Source of the DNA: Homoserinibacter sp. GY 40078
GTDB taxonomy: Bacteria; Actinomycetota; Actinomycetes; Actinomycetales; Microbacteriaceae
DNA length: 64,000 nucleotides
Reading direction: 5' to 3'
NCBI RefSeq assembly: GCF_008017545.1
Contig: NZ_VRTZ01000002.1
Span: 248,001-312,000 of the forward strand
How positions within the stretch are numbered: the first letter of the stretch is position 1; each line of letters starts with the position of its first letter. The notes beneath the pieces are model-generated. The model saw only the letters and a program-made list of their open reading frames with translations. It did not search any database and was not told where the DNA came from. The position numbers and the translations under genes are program-made. This document shows positions 35,377 to 44,456 of the stretch, piece after piece.

Positions 35377-36417
35377 CTACCGGGAGGCGTCCGGACCGAG
35401 CGAGGCCAGCAGGCGCTGCAGGGAGTCGACCCGGGCGGCGTCGAGCTCCCCGCGCTCGACCGCCTCAGCGAGGGCGCAGTCGGGTGCATCCGGCAGGTGC
35501 GTGCAACCGCGCGGGCAATCCTCCGCGACCGCGGCGAGGTCCGGAAATCCGCGCAGGATGTTCGCCGGATCCACGTGCCCGAGGCCGAAGGACCGCACCC
35601 CCGGGGTGTCGATGATCCAGCCGCCCGTCGGCACGCGCAGCGAGACGGTGGACGACGAGGTGTGCCGACCACGCCCGGTCACGGCGTTCACCACACCGGT
35701 CGCACGGTCGGTGCCCGGCACGAGCGCGTTGACGAGCGTCGACTTGCCCACCCCGGAGTGACCGACCGCGACGGTCGTGCGGCCGTCGAGGAGCGGCGCG
35801 AGCTCGTCGAGGGGCCAGCGCCCTTGCGCGCTGCGGATCACCGGGATATCGAGCGCGGTGAAGTTCGCGAGGAATGGCCCGGGGTCGGCGAGATCCGTCT
35901 TCGTGATCACCATGAGCGGCTGGATACCCGCGTCGTAGGCGGCGACGAGGTACCGGTCGACGAGGCGCGGTCGTGGCTCGGGGTTGGCGGCTGCGACCAC
36001 GATCATCAACTGATCGGCGTTGGCGACGATCACGCGCTCGACGGCGTCCGTGTCGTCGGCGCTCCGGCGCAGCAGCGTCGTCCGCGGACGGATTCGGACG
36101 ATGCGGGCGAGCGTGCCGACCTCTCCGGATGCGTCGCCGACGAGATCCACGCGGTCACCCGTGACGATCGCCTGATCGCGGAGCTCGCGGGCCCGCGTCG
36201 CGAGAACGGTTCGCTCGTCCGGCGAATCCGCCTCGACCAGCACGGTGTACCGGCCCCGATCGACCGAGAGCACGCGCGCCTCGACGGCGTCGACGTGGCT
36301 CGGGCGGATCTTCGAGCGGGGGCGGTTGCCCTTGGGGTTCGGGCGCACTCGCACATCCGACTCGTCCCAGGCGTCGAAGCCCTCCGGATCGTCGTCGTCG
36401 TCGCTGAGCCAGCTCAC
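35377..36417 (-). CDS. rsgA: ribosome small subunit-dependent GTPase A
   Basis: This 346-residue circularly permuted GTPase has an OB domain (about 40-110), G4-like TKTDLAD before G1 GHSGVGKSTLVNAL, G3 DTPGVRSFG, and a C-terminal Zn knuckle (CPRGCTHLPDAPDC). It checks late 30S assembly. A GTG start overlaps the aroA stop (GTGA). The N-terminal acidic stretch SDDDDDPEGFDAWDESD is typical for actinobacterial RsgA. Confidence 0.95.
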   Translation of the reverse strand: MSWLSDDDDDPEGFDAWDESDVRVRPNPKGNRPRSKIRPSHVDAVEARVLSVDRGRYTVLVEADSPDERTVLATRARELRDQAIVTGDRVDLVGDASGEVGTLARIVRIRPRTTLLRRSADDTDAVERVIVANADQLMIVVAAANPEPRPRLVDRYLVAAYDAGIQPLMVITKTDLADPGPFLANFTALDIPVIRSAQGRWPLDELAPLLDGRTTVAVGHSGVGKSTLVNALVPGTDRATGVVNAVTGRGRHTSSSTVSLRVPTGGWIIDTPGVRSFGLGHVDPANILRGFPDLAAVAEDCPRGCTHLPDAPDCALAEAVERGELDAARVDSLQRLLASLGPDASR

Positions 36418-37856
36418 AGAGGCAACTGCTCCCACCGGGTCGCGTGCGCGCCGCGTCCCAGCATCGCGTTCCAGAGCTCCGGGAACTCGGGCAGGGTCTT
36501 CGCGGTCGTCCCGATGTCGTCGACCGTCACGCCCGGCACGATGAGACCCGCCAGCGCCCCGGCGGTCGCTATGCGGTGATCGGCATACGCCTCCCACGCT
36601 CCGCCGTGGAGGGGCGCGGGGCGGACCTCGAGGCCGTCCTCGAGCTCATCCGCGTCGCCGCCGAGCCGTCGGATCTCGGCGACGAGCGCCGCGAGCCGGT
36701 CGGTCTCGTGTCCGCGCAGGTGGCCGATCCCAGTCAAGCGGCTGGGACCGTCCGCAAAGGCGAGCAGGATCGCGAAGGTCGGTGCGAGCTCGCCGCCGAT
36801 CGTGAGGTCGAGGTCGGCGGCCCGCACAACGCCACCTCCGCGGACTCCGGCGCCGCCATCCACCGTGACGGCGTCGCCCGTCCTCGTCACCGTCGCGCCG
36901 AGCCGCGGCAGGATGCGCAGGAATTCGTCGCCCACCTGGGTGGTCTGCTCGGGCCAACCGTCGATCGTCACCGTCCCGCCCGCGAGGAGCGCGGCGGCGA
37001 GGAACGGGCCGGCGTTCGAGAGGTCGGGCTCGATGTCGACGTCGCGCGCACGGATGGGCTGAGGTGCGACGTGCCAGACGCCCTCCTCGGGCTCGTCGAC
37101 CTGGACGCCGTGGGCGGCGAGGCATGCGATCGTCATCCGGATGTGCGGCATGCTCGGCAGGCGTTCGCCCGTGTGGCGAAGGGTCAGCCCGTCGCGGAAC
37201 CGCGGGGCGGCGAGCAGCAACCCGGAGACGAACTGGCTCGAGGCGGATGCGTCGATCGCCAGGTCGCCGCCGATGACTTCTCCCGTGCCGTGGACGGTGA
37301 AGGGCATCGTGCCGCGCCCGTCATCGTTCACCTCGACACCGATCCCGCGGAGCGCGTCGATCGTGGTGCGCATGGGGCGCTTCCGCGCGTAGGGATCGCC
37401 GTCGACGTTCGTGGGGCCGAGCGCGAGCGCCGCGACGATCGGCAGGAACCGCATCACGGTGCCCGCGAGCCCTCCATCGATCGTGCCCCCGAGCAGTTCG
37501 CCCGGTGTCACTCGCAGGTCCGGCCCGAAGTCGCCGTCGCCGGGCACCTCGGCGATGTCGATGCCCAGCGCGCGGAGACCGTCGACCATGAGCGAGGTGT
37601 CGCGTGAGTGGAGAGGCCGCCGGATCGTGGACGGACCGTCGGCGAGCGCGGCGAGGACCAGCTCGCGGTTGGTGAGGCTCTTCGATCCCGGGAGGGTGAG
37701 GCGGGCCGCGAGCGGTGCCTCGGCGGTGGGCGCCGACCACGGCCCCGACTCGCTCGGAGGCGCCAGAATGTCGCCCGTCACCGGATCCGTCTCCTCCGGC
37801 CGGGCACCGAGGCCCAGGATCAGTTCGTCCCGACCGGAATACCGCAACACGCCCAT
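36414..37856 (-). CDS. aroA: 3-phosphoshikimate 1-carboxyvinyltransferase (EPSP synthase)
   Basis: This 480-residue protein shows PGSKSLTNRELVLAALADGP, GGLAGTVMRFLP, RKRPMRTTIDALR, SNAGPFLAAALLAGG and YADHRIATAGALAGL. It makes EPSP from shikimate-3-phosphate and PEP in aromatic amino acid synthesis. About 45 N-terminal residues before the first motif are extra compared with E. coli AroA. In the substrate loop, DGGLAGT replaces the DCGLAGT often seen in actinobacteria. It overlaps rsgA by 4 nt. Confidence 0.95.
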   Translation of the reverse strand: MGVLRYSGRDELILGLGARPEETDPVTGDILAPPSESGPWSAPTAEAPLAARLTLPGSKSLTNRELVLAALADGPSTIRRPLHSRDTSLMVDGLRALGIDIAEVPGDGDFGPDLRVTPGELLGGTIDGGLAGTVMRFLPIVAALALGPTNVDGDPYARKRPMRTTIDALRGIGVEVNDDGRGTMPFTVHGTGEVIGGDLAIDASASSQFVSGLLLAAPRFRDGLTLRHTGERLPSMPHIRMTIACLAAHGVQVDEPEEGVWHVAPQPIRARDVDIEPDLSNAGPFLAAALLAGGTVTIDGWPEQTTQVGDEFLRILPRLGATVTRTGDAVTVDGGAGVRGGGVVRAADLDLTIGGELAPTFAILLAFADGPSRLTGIGHLRGHETDRLAALVAEIRRLGGDADELEDGLEVRPAPLHGGAWEAYADHRIATAGALAGLIVPGVTVDDIGTTAKTLPEFPELWNAMLGRGAHATRWEQLPL

Positions 37857-37974
37857 CGGTTATTCAGGGTAGTGCCCGCGAGAGAGGGATGGAGCGCCCG
37901 TGCTGCTGTTGGAAGCACCTCCCGCGTCGAGCGCCCCACGTGAGGTCGCCCGACGCGACATAGACTCGACCCCG

Positions 37975-38592
37975 ATGGCCGACACCGACCGACCCGCACC
38001 GACCCCCGACGAGCTTCGGGGAGCCTTCTCCGAACAGGCGATCCCGTTCATGGATCAGCTGTACGCGGCTGCCATGCGGATGACCCGCAACCCCTCGGAT
38101 GCCGGGGATCTCGTACAAGAGACGTACGCGAAAGCGTTCGCCGCGTTCGCGTCGTTCGAGCAGGGCACCAACCTCAAGGCGTGGCTGTACCGCATCCTCA
38201 CGAACACCTACATCAACAGCTACCGCAAGAATCAGCGCAGCCCCTACCAGGGCACCCTCGACGACCTCGAGGACTGGCAGCTCGGGTCCGCCGAGTCCCT
38301 CACCCAGGGGCGCTCCGCGCGATCCGCGGAGGCGGAGGCGATCGATCACCTCCCTGACAGCGATGTCAAGGAGGCCCTGCAGTCGATCCCCGAGGACTTC
38401 CGTCTCGCCGTGTACCTCGCCGACGTGGAGGGGTTCTCCTATCAGGAGATCGCGGACATCATGAAGACCCCCGTCGGCACCGTGATGAGCCGACTCCACC
38501 GCGGGCGTCGACTGCTGCGCGAGCGGCTCGCCGACTACGCCCGCGAGCGCGGCTATGTTGCCGCGGACCCGACACCCCGGAGCACGACATGA
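37975..38592 (+). CDS. sigH: ECF sigma factor SigH/SigR (redox stress)
   Basis: This 205-residue sigma factor has region 2 [20 protein letters not shown] and [20 protein letters not shown], and region 4 [20 protein letters not shown] and [20 protein letters not shown]. These match the SigH/SigR group that answers disulfide stress. It overlaps the Zn anti-sigma gene downstream. TAGACT (37961-37966) ends 8 nt before the ATG, so the housekeeping transcript is probably leaderless; a longer frame from 37900 was rejected. Confidence 0.93.
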   Translation: MADTDRPAPTPDELRGAFSEQAIPFMDQLYAAAMRMTRNPSDAGDLVQETYAKAFAAFASFEQGTNLKAWLYRILTNTYINSYRKNQRSPYQGTLDDLEDWQLGSAESLTQGRSARSAEAEAIDHLPDSDVKEALQSIPEDFRLAVYLADVEGFSYQEIADIMKTPVGTVMSRLHRGRRLLRERLADYARERGYVAADPTPRSTT

Positions 38593-38816
38593 CCGATTGT
38601 GGCTGCGACAAAGCCAAGGCCGAGCTCGAAGAGTTCCTGCATCGGGAGCTCTCCGATAAGGACCTGGAGGACATCCAGGACCACCTGGACGCATGCGAGG
38701 ACTGCTCCACCGAGCACCTCGTGGGGTTGACGCTCACCCAGAAGGTGCAGCGCGCCTGCCAGGAGAAGGCCCCCGACGAGCTTCGCGCGCAGATCCTCGC
38801 GAGCCTCGACAGCTGA
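38589..38816 (+). CDS. rsrA: Zn-containing redox-sensing anti-sigma factor (RsrA/RshA)
   Basis: This 75-residue protein contains the ZAS motif HLDACEDC (HxxxCxxC) and an N-terminal CGC near residues 4-6, like mycothiol-system anti-sigma-R factors. Disulfide formation releases Zn2+ and frees the sigma factor. It overlaps sigH by 4 nt and is followed by a strong hairpin. Confidence 0.93.
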   Translation: MTDCGCDKAKAELEEFLHRELSDKDLEDIQDHLDACEDCSTEHLVGLTLTQKVQRACQEKAPDELRAQILASLDS

Positions 38817-38832
38817 TTCCCGACGCCTGATC

Positions 38833-38870
38833 GGCGGACTCCGAGGGCGATGAGGCCCCGGGAGTCCGCC
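38833..38870. terminator. bidirectional hairpin terminator
   Basis: GGCGGACTCC (38833-38842) pairs with GGAGTCCGCC (38861-38870), lying between the convergent rsrA and kgd genes. Confidence 0.8.
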
Positions 38871-38875
38871 GTCGG

Positions 38876-41800
38876 CTAGATGTTGAGCGCGTCGGCGATC
38901 AGAGTCGACTGCTCCCCCGAGCTGCGCTTCGACGACCCGGTCGCGGGCGACGCGGATGCCGCACGCGAGGAGACGAGCAGCTCTCGGTCACCGAGCAGCG
39001 GCGCGAACTCGAACGACAGGAACGGCCAGGCGCCCTGGTTCGCCGGCTCCTCCTGGACCCACATGAGCGAGGCCTCCGGGTAGCGCTCGGCGATGGCGAG
39101 CAGCTGCTCGCTCGGGAGCGGGTAGAACTGCTCGAGTCGCACGAGTGCGAAGGCACCCGAGTCGCCGCGCTTCTCGACCTCAGCCAGCAGGTCGTAGTGG
39201 ATCTTCCCGGAGTGCAGCAGCACGCGCTTCACGGTGCTCGGATCCTGGATGCGTGCATCGTCGATGACAGGCTCGAACTTGCCGTTTGTGAAGTCGGCGA
39301 CATCGCTCGTCGCTCCACGCAGGCGCAGCATCGACTTCGGGGTGAAGACGATGAGCGGTCGCCGCGGGCGCGCGTAGGCCTGTCGGCGCAGCAGGTGGAA
39401 GTACGACGCGGGAGTCGACGGCCGGGCGATCGTCATGTTGTTCTCGGCCGCGAGCTGCAGGTAGCGCTCGATGCGGGCCGACGAGTGGTCGGGACCCTGC
39501 CCCTCGTAGCCGTGGGGGAGCAGCATGACCACACTCGAGCGCTGGCCCCACTTCTGCTCTGCGCTCGAGATGAACTCGTCGATGACGGTCTGGGCTCCGT
39601 TGGCGAAGTCGCCGAACTGGGCCTCCCACAACACGAGGGCATCGGGTCGCTCGACCGAGTAGCCGTACTCGAACGCGAGTGCGGCGTACTCCGAGAGCAG
39701 CGAGTCGTAGATCGCGAGCCGCGCCTGCGACTCGGAGAGGTTCCCGAGGGGCAGCCACTCCTGGCCGTTCTCACGGTCGTGGAAGACGGCGTGACGCGAG
39801 ACGAACGTGCCGCGCCGCGCATCCTGGCCGACGAGCCGCACGGGGGTTCCCTCGAGCAGCAGCGAGCCGAGAGCGATCAATTCGCCGAAGCCCCAGTCGA
39901 CCGATCCGTTGCGGCTCATGTCGTGCCGCTTCTTGAGCAGCTGCTGGAGCTTGGTGTGCACGGTGAAGCCAGCTGGCGGGTTGGCGTGCGCGTCGCCGAC
40001 GAGCTCGACCACCGAGAGGTCGACGGCCGTCGACGCCGGTTCCCCGACGGCGCTGTCGTCGGCCTGCTGGGATCCTGGACGCTCGAGGTCGGCGACCGGC
40101 TTGCGGTCCTGCGCGACGACGGGGAGCGATCCGGTCTGCGCGGCGTGCGTCTCGGCGAACGCGCGCTCCAGGCGGTCCTGGAAGTCGCGCTGCGACTGCT
40201 CGAACTCCTCCTGCGTGATGTCACCGCGACCGACGAGTGCCTCGGTGTAGAGAGTTCGGACGCTGCGCTTCGCCTCGATGAGGTTCGTCATGAGCGGCTG
40301 GGTCATCGACGGGTCGTCGCCCTCGTTGTGCCCGCGGCGGCGGTAGCAGACGAGGTCGATGATGACGTCGCGCTTGAACTCCTGGCGATACGCGAAGGCG
40401 TGCTCCGCGACGCGCACCACGGCCTCCGGGTCGTCGCCGTTCACGTGGAAGATCGGCGCCTGGATCGTCTTGGCGACATCGGTCGAGTAGACCGAGCTGC
40501 GTGCATCGTGCGGCGTCGTGGTGAAGCCGACCTGGTTGTTGATGACGACATGGATCGTGCCACCGGTGCGATACGCCCGCAGCTGCGACATCTGTAGCGT
40601 CTCGACGACGACTCCCTGCCCGGCCATCGAGGCGTCCCCGTGCACCAGGATCGGGAGTGTGGCGAACTGCCCGCCGCCGGAGCGGTCCTGCTTCGCGCGC
40701 ACGATGCCTTCGAGGACTCCGTTCACCGCCTCGAGGTGCGAGGGGTTCGCGGCGAGGTAGACCGGCACCTCCTTACCCGACATCGAGGTGTAGCTGCCCT
40801 CGGTGCCGAGGTGGTACTTCACGTCTCCGGATCCCTGGACGGTGCGCGGGTCCTGCGTGCCCTCGAACTCGCGGAAGATCTGACCGTAGGTCTTCCCCGC
40901 GATGTTCGCGAGCACGTTGAGGCGCCCGCGGTGCGCCATCCCGATCGCGACCTCGTCGAGACCTGCCTCGGCCGCGCCCTGCAGGATCTCGTCGAGGAGC
41001 GGAATCGTCGACTCGCCGCCCTCGAGGCTGAAGCGCTTCTGTCCGACGTACTTGGTCTGGAGGAAGGTCTCGAACGCCTCCGCCTCGTTGAGCTTGCCGA
41101 GGATGCGCAACTGCTCGTCGTGGGTGGGCTTCACGTACGGCTTCTCGAGGCGATCCTGGAACCACGCGCGCTGCGCCGGATCCTGGATGTGCATGTACTC
41201 GAGCCCCACCGTGCGGCAGTAGGAGTCGCGCAGCACGCCGAGGATCTCGCGCAGCAGAGCACTGCGCTTGCCCCCGAACCCACCCGTCACGAATTCGCGA
41301 TCGAGGTCCCAGAAGGTGAGGCCGTGGCTCGCGATGTCGAGGTCGGGGTGCGAGCGCTGGCGGTATTCGAGCGGGTCGACATCGGCCATGAGGTGGCCGC
41401 GCACCCGGAAGGAGTTGATGAGCTCCTGTACGCGCGAGGTCTTAGAGATGCGCTCGGAGAGATCGACGTTGATGTCCTCGGCCCAGTGGATCGGGTCGTA
41501 GGGGATCCGCAGCGCGGCGAAGATCTCCTCGTAGAAGTGCCGCTCCCCGATGAGCAGTTCGTGCACCTTCTTGAGGAACTCGCCCGAGCCCGCGCCCTGG
41601 ATCACACGGTGGTCGTACGTGCTCGTCAGCGTGATGGTCTTGCCGATGCCGAGCTCCACGAGCGTCTTCGGCGAGGCGCCCTGGAAGGCTGCCGGGTACT
41701 CCAGCGCTCCGGCTCCGACGATGCAGCCCTGGCCGCGCATCAGGCGGGGCACGGAGTGCTCGGTGCCGATGCCGCCCGGGTTGGTGAGCGAGATCGTCAC

Positions 41801-42730
41801 GCCCTGGAAGTCGGCGGCGGTGAGCTTGTTGCCGCGTGCGCGCGCGACGACGTCCTCATACGCGGCGAGGAACTCGGCGAAGTTCATCGTGTCGGCGCGC
41901 TTGATGCCCGGAACGAGCAGCGAGCGCGTGCCGTCCGGCTTCGGAAGGTCGATCGCGATGCCGAGCGTCACGTGCGCGGGGGAGACGACGGCGGGCTTGC
42001 CGTCCTCTTCGCGATAGAAGACGTTCTGGCTCGGGAAGTCCTTGAGCGTCTGCACCATCGCCCACGCGATGAGGTGCGTGAACGAGACCTTGCCGCCGCG
42101 AGCGCGGCGCAGGTGGTTGTTGATGACGATGCGGTTGTCGATCATGAGCTTCGCGGGCACGGTGCGCACGCTCGTCGCGGTCGGGACCGTGACGCTCTGA
42201 TCCATGTTGGTCGAGAGGGTCTTCGCCATTCCCTTGAGCACCGTCACCGACTCCTGCGGCTCGGCGGATGCGACGGGAGTGGACGCCGTCGTCGGGGCCT
42301 GGGCGGGGATCGGCTGCGGCTTGGCGGGTGCGGAGGTGGTGCGCGCGATCGGTGTGGTCGGGGGAGCGGGCTCCGTGGCGGTCGGCGCCGGCTGCTGGGG
42401 CGCGGGCTGGGAGGCGGCGGGCTGCTCCTGTGCGGCGGGCGGCTGCGGTGCCGCGGGCTGCTCCTGTGCGGCGGGCTCGGCGGCCTGCTCTGTCGGCTCA
42501 GCCGCGGCGGGCTCTGCGGCCGACTCGGAATCCGCGACCACGGGGATCGCGGAGGTCGGAGTCGGGTCGTCTACCGGCCGGTAGGACTCGAGAATCGGCC
42601 ACCAGCTCCTGTCGACCGAATCCTTGTCGACGAGGTACCGCTCGTACATCTCGTCGACGAGCCATTCATTGGCTCCGAACTCGCCCGAGGCACTATCCTC
42701 GGGCGTCACACCCGCGACGGGGTTGGACAC
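38876..42730 (-). CDS. kgd: multifunctional 2-oxoglutarate decarboxylase/dehydrogenase
   Basis: This 1284-residue actinobacterial fusion enzyme has several parts. The E1 N-terminal helix (WLVDEMYERYLVDKDSVDRS) comes first. An Ala/Pro/Gln-rich linker (about residues 70-160, with QEQPAA repeats) replaces the lipoyl region. An E2-like succinyltransferase domain (catalytic DHRVIQGAGSGEF) and the thiamine-diphosphate E1 domains (AIGMAHRGRLNVLANIAGK, VHGDASMAGQGVVVE, VVINNQVGFTT) follow. It acts in the TCA cycle; FHA proteins of the GarA/OdhI type regulate such enzymes. It starts with GTG at 42730. Confidence 0.95.
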   Translation of the reverse strand: MSNPVAGVTPEDSASGEFGANEWLVDEMYERYLVDKDSVDRSWWPILESYRPVDDPTPTSAIPVVADSESAAEPAAAEPTEQAAEPAAQEQPAAPQPPAAQEQPAASQPAPQQPAPTATEPAPPTTPIARTTSAPAKPQPIPAQAPTTASTPVASAEPQESVTVLKGMAKTLSTNMDQSVTVPTATSVRTVPAKLMIDNRIVINNHLRRARGGKVSFTHLIAWAMVQTLKDFPSQNVFYREEDGKPAVVSPAHVTLGIAIDLPKPDGTRSLLVPGIKRADTMNFAEFLAAYEDVVARARGNKLTAADFQGVTISLTNPGGIGTEHSVPRLMRGQGCIVGAGALEYPAAFQGASPKTLVELGIGKTITLTSTYDHRVIQGAGSGEFLKKVHELLIGERHFYEEIFAALRIPYDPIHWAEDINVDLSERISKTSRVQELINSFRVRGHLMADVDPLEYRQRSHPDLDIASHGLTFWDLDREFVTGGFGGKRSALLREILGVLRDSYCRTVGLEYMHIQDPAQRAWFQDRLEKPYVKPTHDEQLRILGKLNEAEAFETFLQTKYVGQKRFSLEGGESTIPLLDEILQGAAEAGLDEVAIGMAHRGRLNVLANIAGKTYGQIFREFEGTQDPRTVQGSGDVKYHLGTEGSYTSMSGKEVPVYLAANPSHLEAVNGVLEGIVRAKQDRSGGGQFATLPILVHGDASMAGQGVVVETLQMSQLRAYRTGGTIHVVINNQVGFTTTPHDARSSVYSTDVAKTIQAPIFHVNGDDPEAVVRVAEHAFAYRQEFKRDVIIDLVCYRRRGHNEGDDPSMTQPLMTNLIEAKRSVRTLYTEALVGRGDITQEEFEQSQRDFQDRLERAFAETHAAQTGSLPVVAQDRKPVADLERPGSQQADDSAVGEPASTAVDLSVVELVGDAHANPPAGFTVHTKLQQLLKKRHDMSRNGSVDWGFGELIALGSLLLEGTPVRLVGQDARRGTFVSRHAVFHDRENGQEWLPLGNLSESQARLAIYDSLLSEYAALAFEYGYSVERPDALVLWEAQFGDFANGAQTVIDEFISSAEQKWGQRSSVVMLLPHGYEGQGPDHSSARIERYLQLAAENNMTIARPSTPASYFHLLRRQAYARPRRPLIVFTPKSMLRLRGATSDVADFTNGKFEPVIDDARIQDPSTVKRVLLHSGKIHYDLLAEVEKRGDSGAFALVRLEQFYPLPSEQLLAIAERYPEASLMWVQEEPANQGAWPFLSFEFAPLLGDRELLVSSRAASASPATGSSKRSSGEQSTLIADALNI

Positions 42731-42888
42731 TGCCGACCGCCCACTCTCACTACTCGTCGATGCCCGGGATCCGGCTGATCCCCACTGGCCACACCGGGTC
42801 CAAGCCTAGTCCGGTCTCGAGGCGCGTTGCGGCTCTCATCGCGGACATTGCGCGAAAGCACAGCATCGCGCGCGCGTAGCCTGTGAGC

Positions 42889-44328
42889 ATGCGCTTCACG
42901 GGACAGATTCCGGCCCACGACCTCACCTATTCCGACGTGTTCCTGGTGCCGAGTCGATCGGATGTCGCCAGTCGTCTCTCGGTCGATCTGGCGACCACAG
43001 ACGGCACGGGCGCGACCCTCCCGATCGTCGCCGCGAACATGAACTCGGTGACCGGCCCGCGACTGGCCGCGACACTCGCCCGCCGCGGGGGTCTGGGCGT
43101 ATTGCCGCAAGACCTTCCGCTGCAGGAGCTCGACGCGGCGATCCGGTGGGTGAAGGATCAGCCGGTCGGCTGGGATGCCCCCATCGAACTGCCCGCTCAT
43201 GCGACCGTGCAGGACGCGTTGCGCGTCATCCCCGCGATCGCCGCTGGGCTCATCGTGCTGCGCGCCCCCGACGGATCCGAGGCGGGGTGTGTTCCTGCAT
43301 CGCGACTCGCGACGGCACTTCCGGATGCCCGGCTGGGCGATCTCGTGCACGGGACGGTCGCCTCCCTCGATGTCGACGACCTCACGGGAGCGCGTGCGGC
43401 CTTCGATCTCCTCGTCGAGGCGGATCTCGACGCCGCGCTCGTGCGACATCACGGGCACCTCGTGGGCGAGGTCACCCGCAGAAGTGCATTGCGCTCGACC
43501 CTCTATCGGCCCGCGGTCGATCGTGACGGTCGCCTCCGGGTTGCGGCGGCGGTCGGCATCAACGGCGACGTCGCCGCCAAGGCGCGCGCGCTCGCCGACG
43601 CGGGTGTTGACGTTCTCGTCGTCGATACCGCTCACGGCCACCAGGAGGGCATGCTGCGTGCGCTCCGCACCGTCGCCGGTCTTGGTCTCGGCATTCCGAT
43701 CGTCGCCGGCAATGTCGTCACGGCTGAGGGCGTGCGGGATCTGGTGGAAGCGGGGGCATCGATCGTCAAGGTCGGCGTGGGTCCCGGCGCCATGTGCACG
43801 ACCCGCATGATGACCGCCGTGGGTCGCCCGCAGTTCTCCGCGGTGCTCGAGACGGTCGAGGCGGCCCGCGAGCTCGGCGCCCACGTGTGGGCGGACGGTG
43901 GCGTGCGCTACCCGCGCGACGTCGCGCTCGCGCTGGCGGCGGGAGCGGCGTCCGTGATGATCGGATCGTGGTTCGCCGGCACGATCGAGGCGCCGGGGCG
44001 TCTGGAGACGGACGCCGACGGCCGGCTCTACAAGGAGAGCTGGGGCATGGCGTCGACGAAGGCGGTGCAGGAGCGCTTCGGGCGGCTCGACCCGTACGAG
44101 CTCGCCCGCAAGGAGCTGTTCGCCGAGGGGATCTCGAGCTCGCGAATCTACCTCGACCCGAACCGCCCCTCGATCGAGGACCTGCTCGACATGATCACCT
44201 CGGGCGTGCGCAGCTCGTTCACGTATGCGGGAGCGGGAACGCTCGCCGAGTTCCACGAGCGCGCGGTCGTCGGTTTCCAGTCCGCGGCCGGCTACGAGGA
44301 GGGCAAGGCGCTCCCGGTTTCGTGGTGA
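42889..44328 (+). CDS. guaB1: GuaB1-type IMPDH family enzyme, probable GMP reductase
   Basis: This 479-residue protein has an IMPDH/GMPR barrel with an inserted CBS pair (about residues 95-210). The catalytic loop [12 protein letters not shown] resembles GMP reductases (GPGSVCTTR) more than IMPDH (GSICTTR). Mycobacterial GuaB1 was shown to be a CBS-containing GMP reductase, converting GMP to IMP with NADPH. Earlier annotations call it IMP dehydrogenase. TAGCCT (42877-42882) ends 6 nt before the ATG; a GTG at 42883 would touch that box. Confidence 0.88.
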   Translation: MRFTGQIPAHDLTYSDVFLVPSRSDVASRLSVDLATTDGTGATLPIVAANMNSVTGPRLAATLARRGGLGVLPQDLPLQELDAAIRWVKDQPVGWDAPIELPAHATVQDALRVIPAIAAGLIVLRAPDGSEAGCVPASRLATALPDARLGDLVHGTVASLDVDDLTGARAAFDLLVEADLDAALVRHHGHLVGEVTRRSALRSTLYRPAVDRDGRLRVAAAVGINGDVAAKARALADAGVDVLVVDTAHGHQEGMLRALRTVAGLGLGIPIVAGNVVTAEGVRDLVEAGASIVKVGVGPGAMCTTRMMTAVGRPQFSAVLETVEAARELGAHVWADGGVRYPRDVALALAAGAASVMIGSWFAGTIEAPGRLETDADGRLYKESWGMASTKAVQERFGRLDPYELARKELFAEGISSSRIYLDPNRPSIEDLLDMITSGVRSSFTYAGAGTLAEFHERAVVGFQSAAGYEEGKALPVSW

Positions 44329-44375
44329 CCGGCGCCCTGCGGATTCCTGGGGCGTGCCGCTAAGCTTTTCCGATC

Positions 44376-44456
44376 ATGGATGACCCTCCGTCTTCGACGT
44401 CAGAGCCAGACCACAGTCCCACGCCGGTGGGGTCCGAGACGGGTCGCCTCCGATGA
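44376..44456 (+). CDS. possible 26-residue leader peptide before a CNNM gene
   Basis: A short frame begins at ATG 44376, 9 nt after TAAGCT (44361-44366), and ends with a TGA that overlaps the ATG of the next gene (ATGA at 44453-44456). It encodes MDDPPSSTSEPDHSPTPVGS followed by ETGRLR. It is Pro/Ser-rich and hydrophilic. The promoter spacing and stop-start overlap suggest translational coupling; a role in control, rather than a functional peptide, is an inference. Confidence 0.45.
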   Translation: MDDPPSSTSEPDHSPTPVGSETGRLR

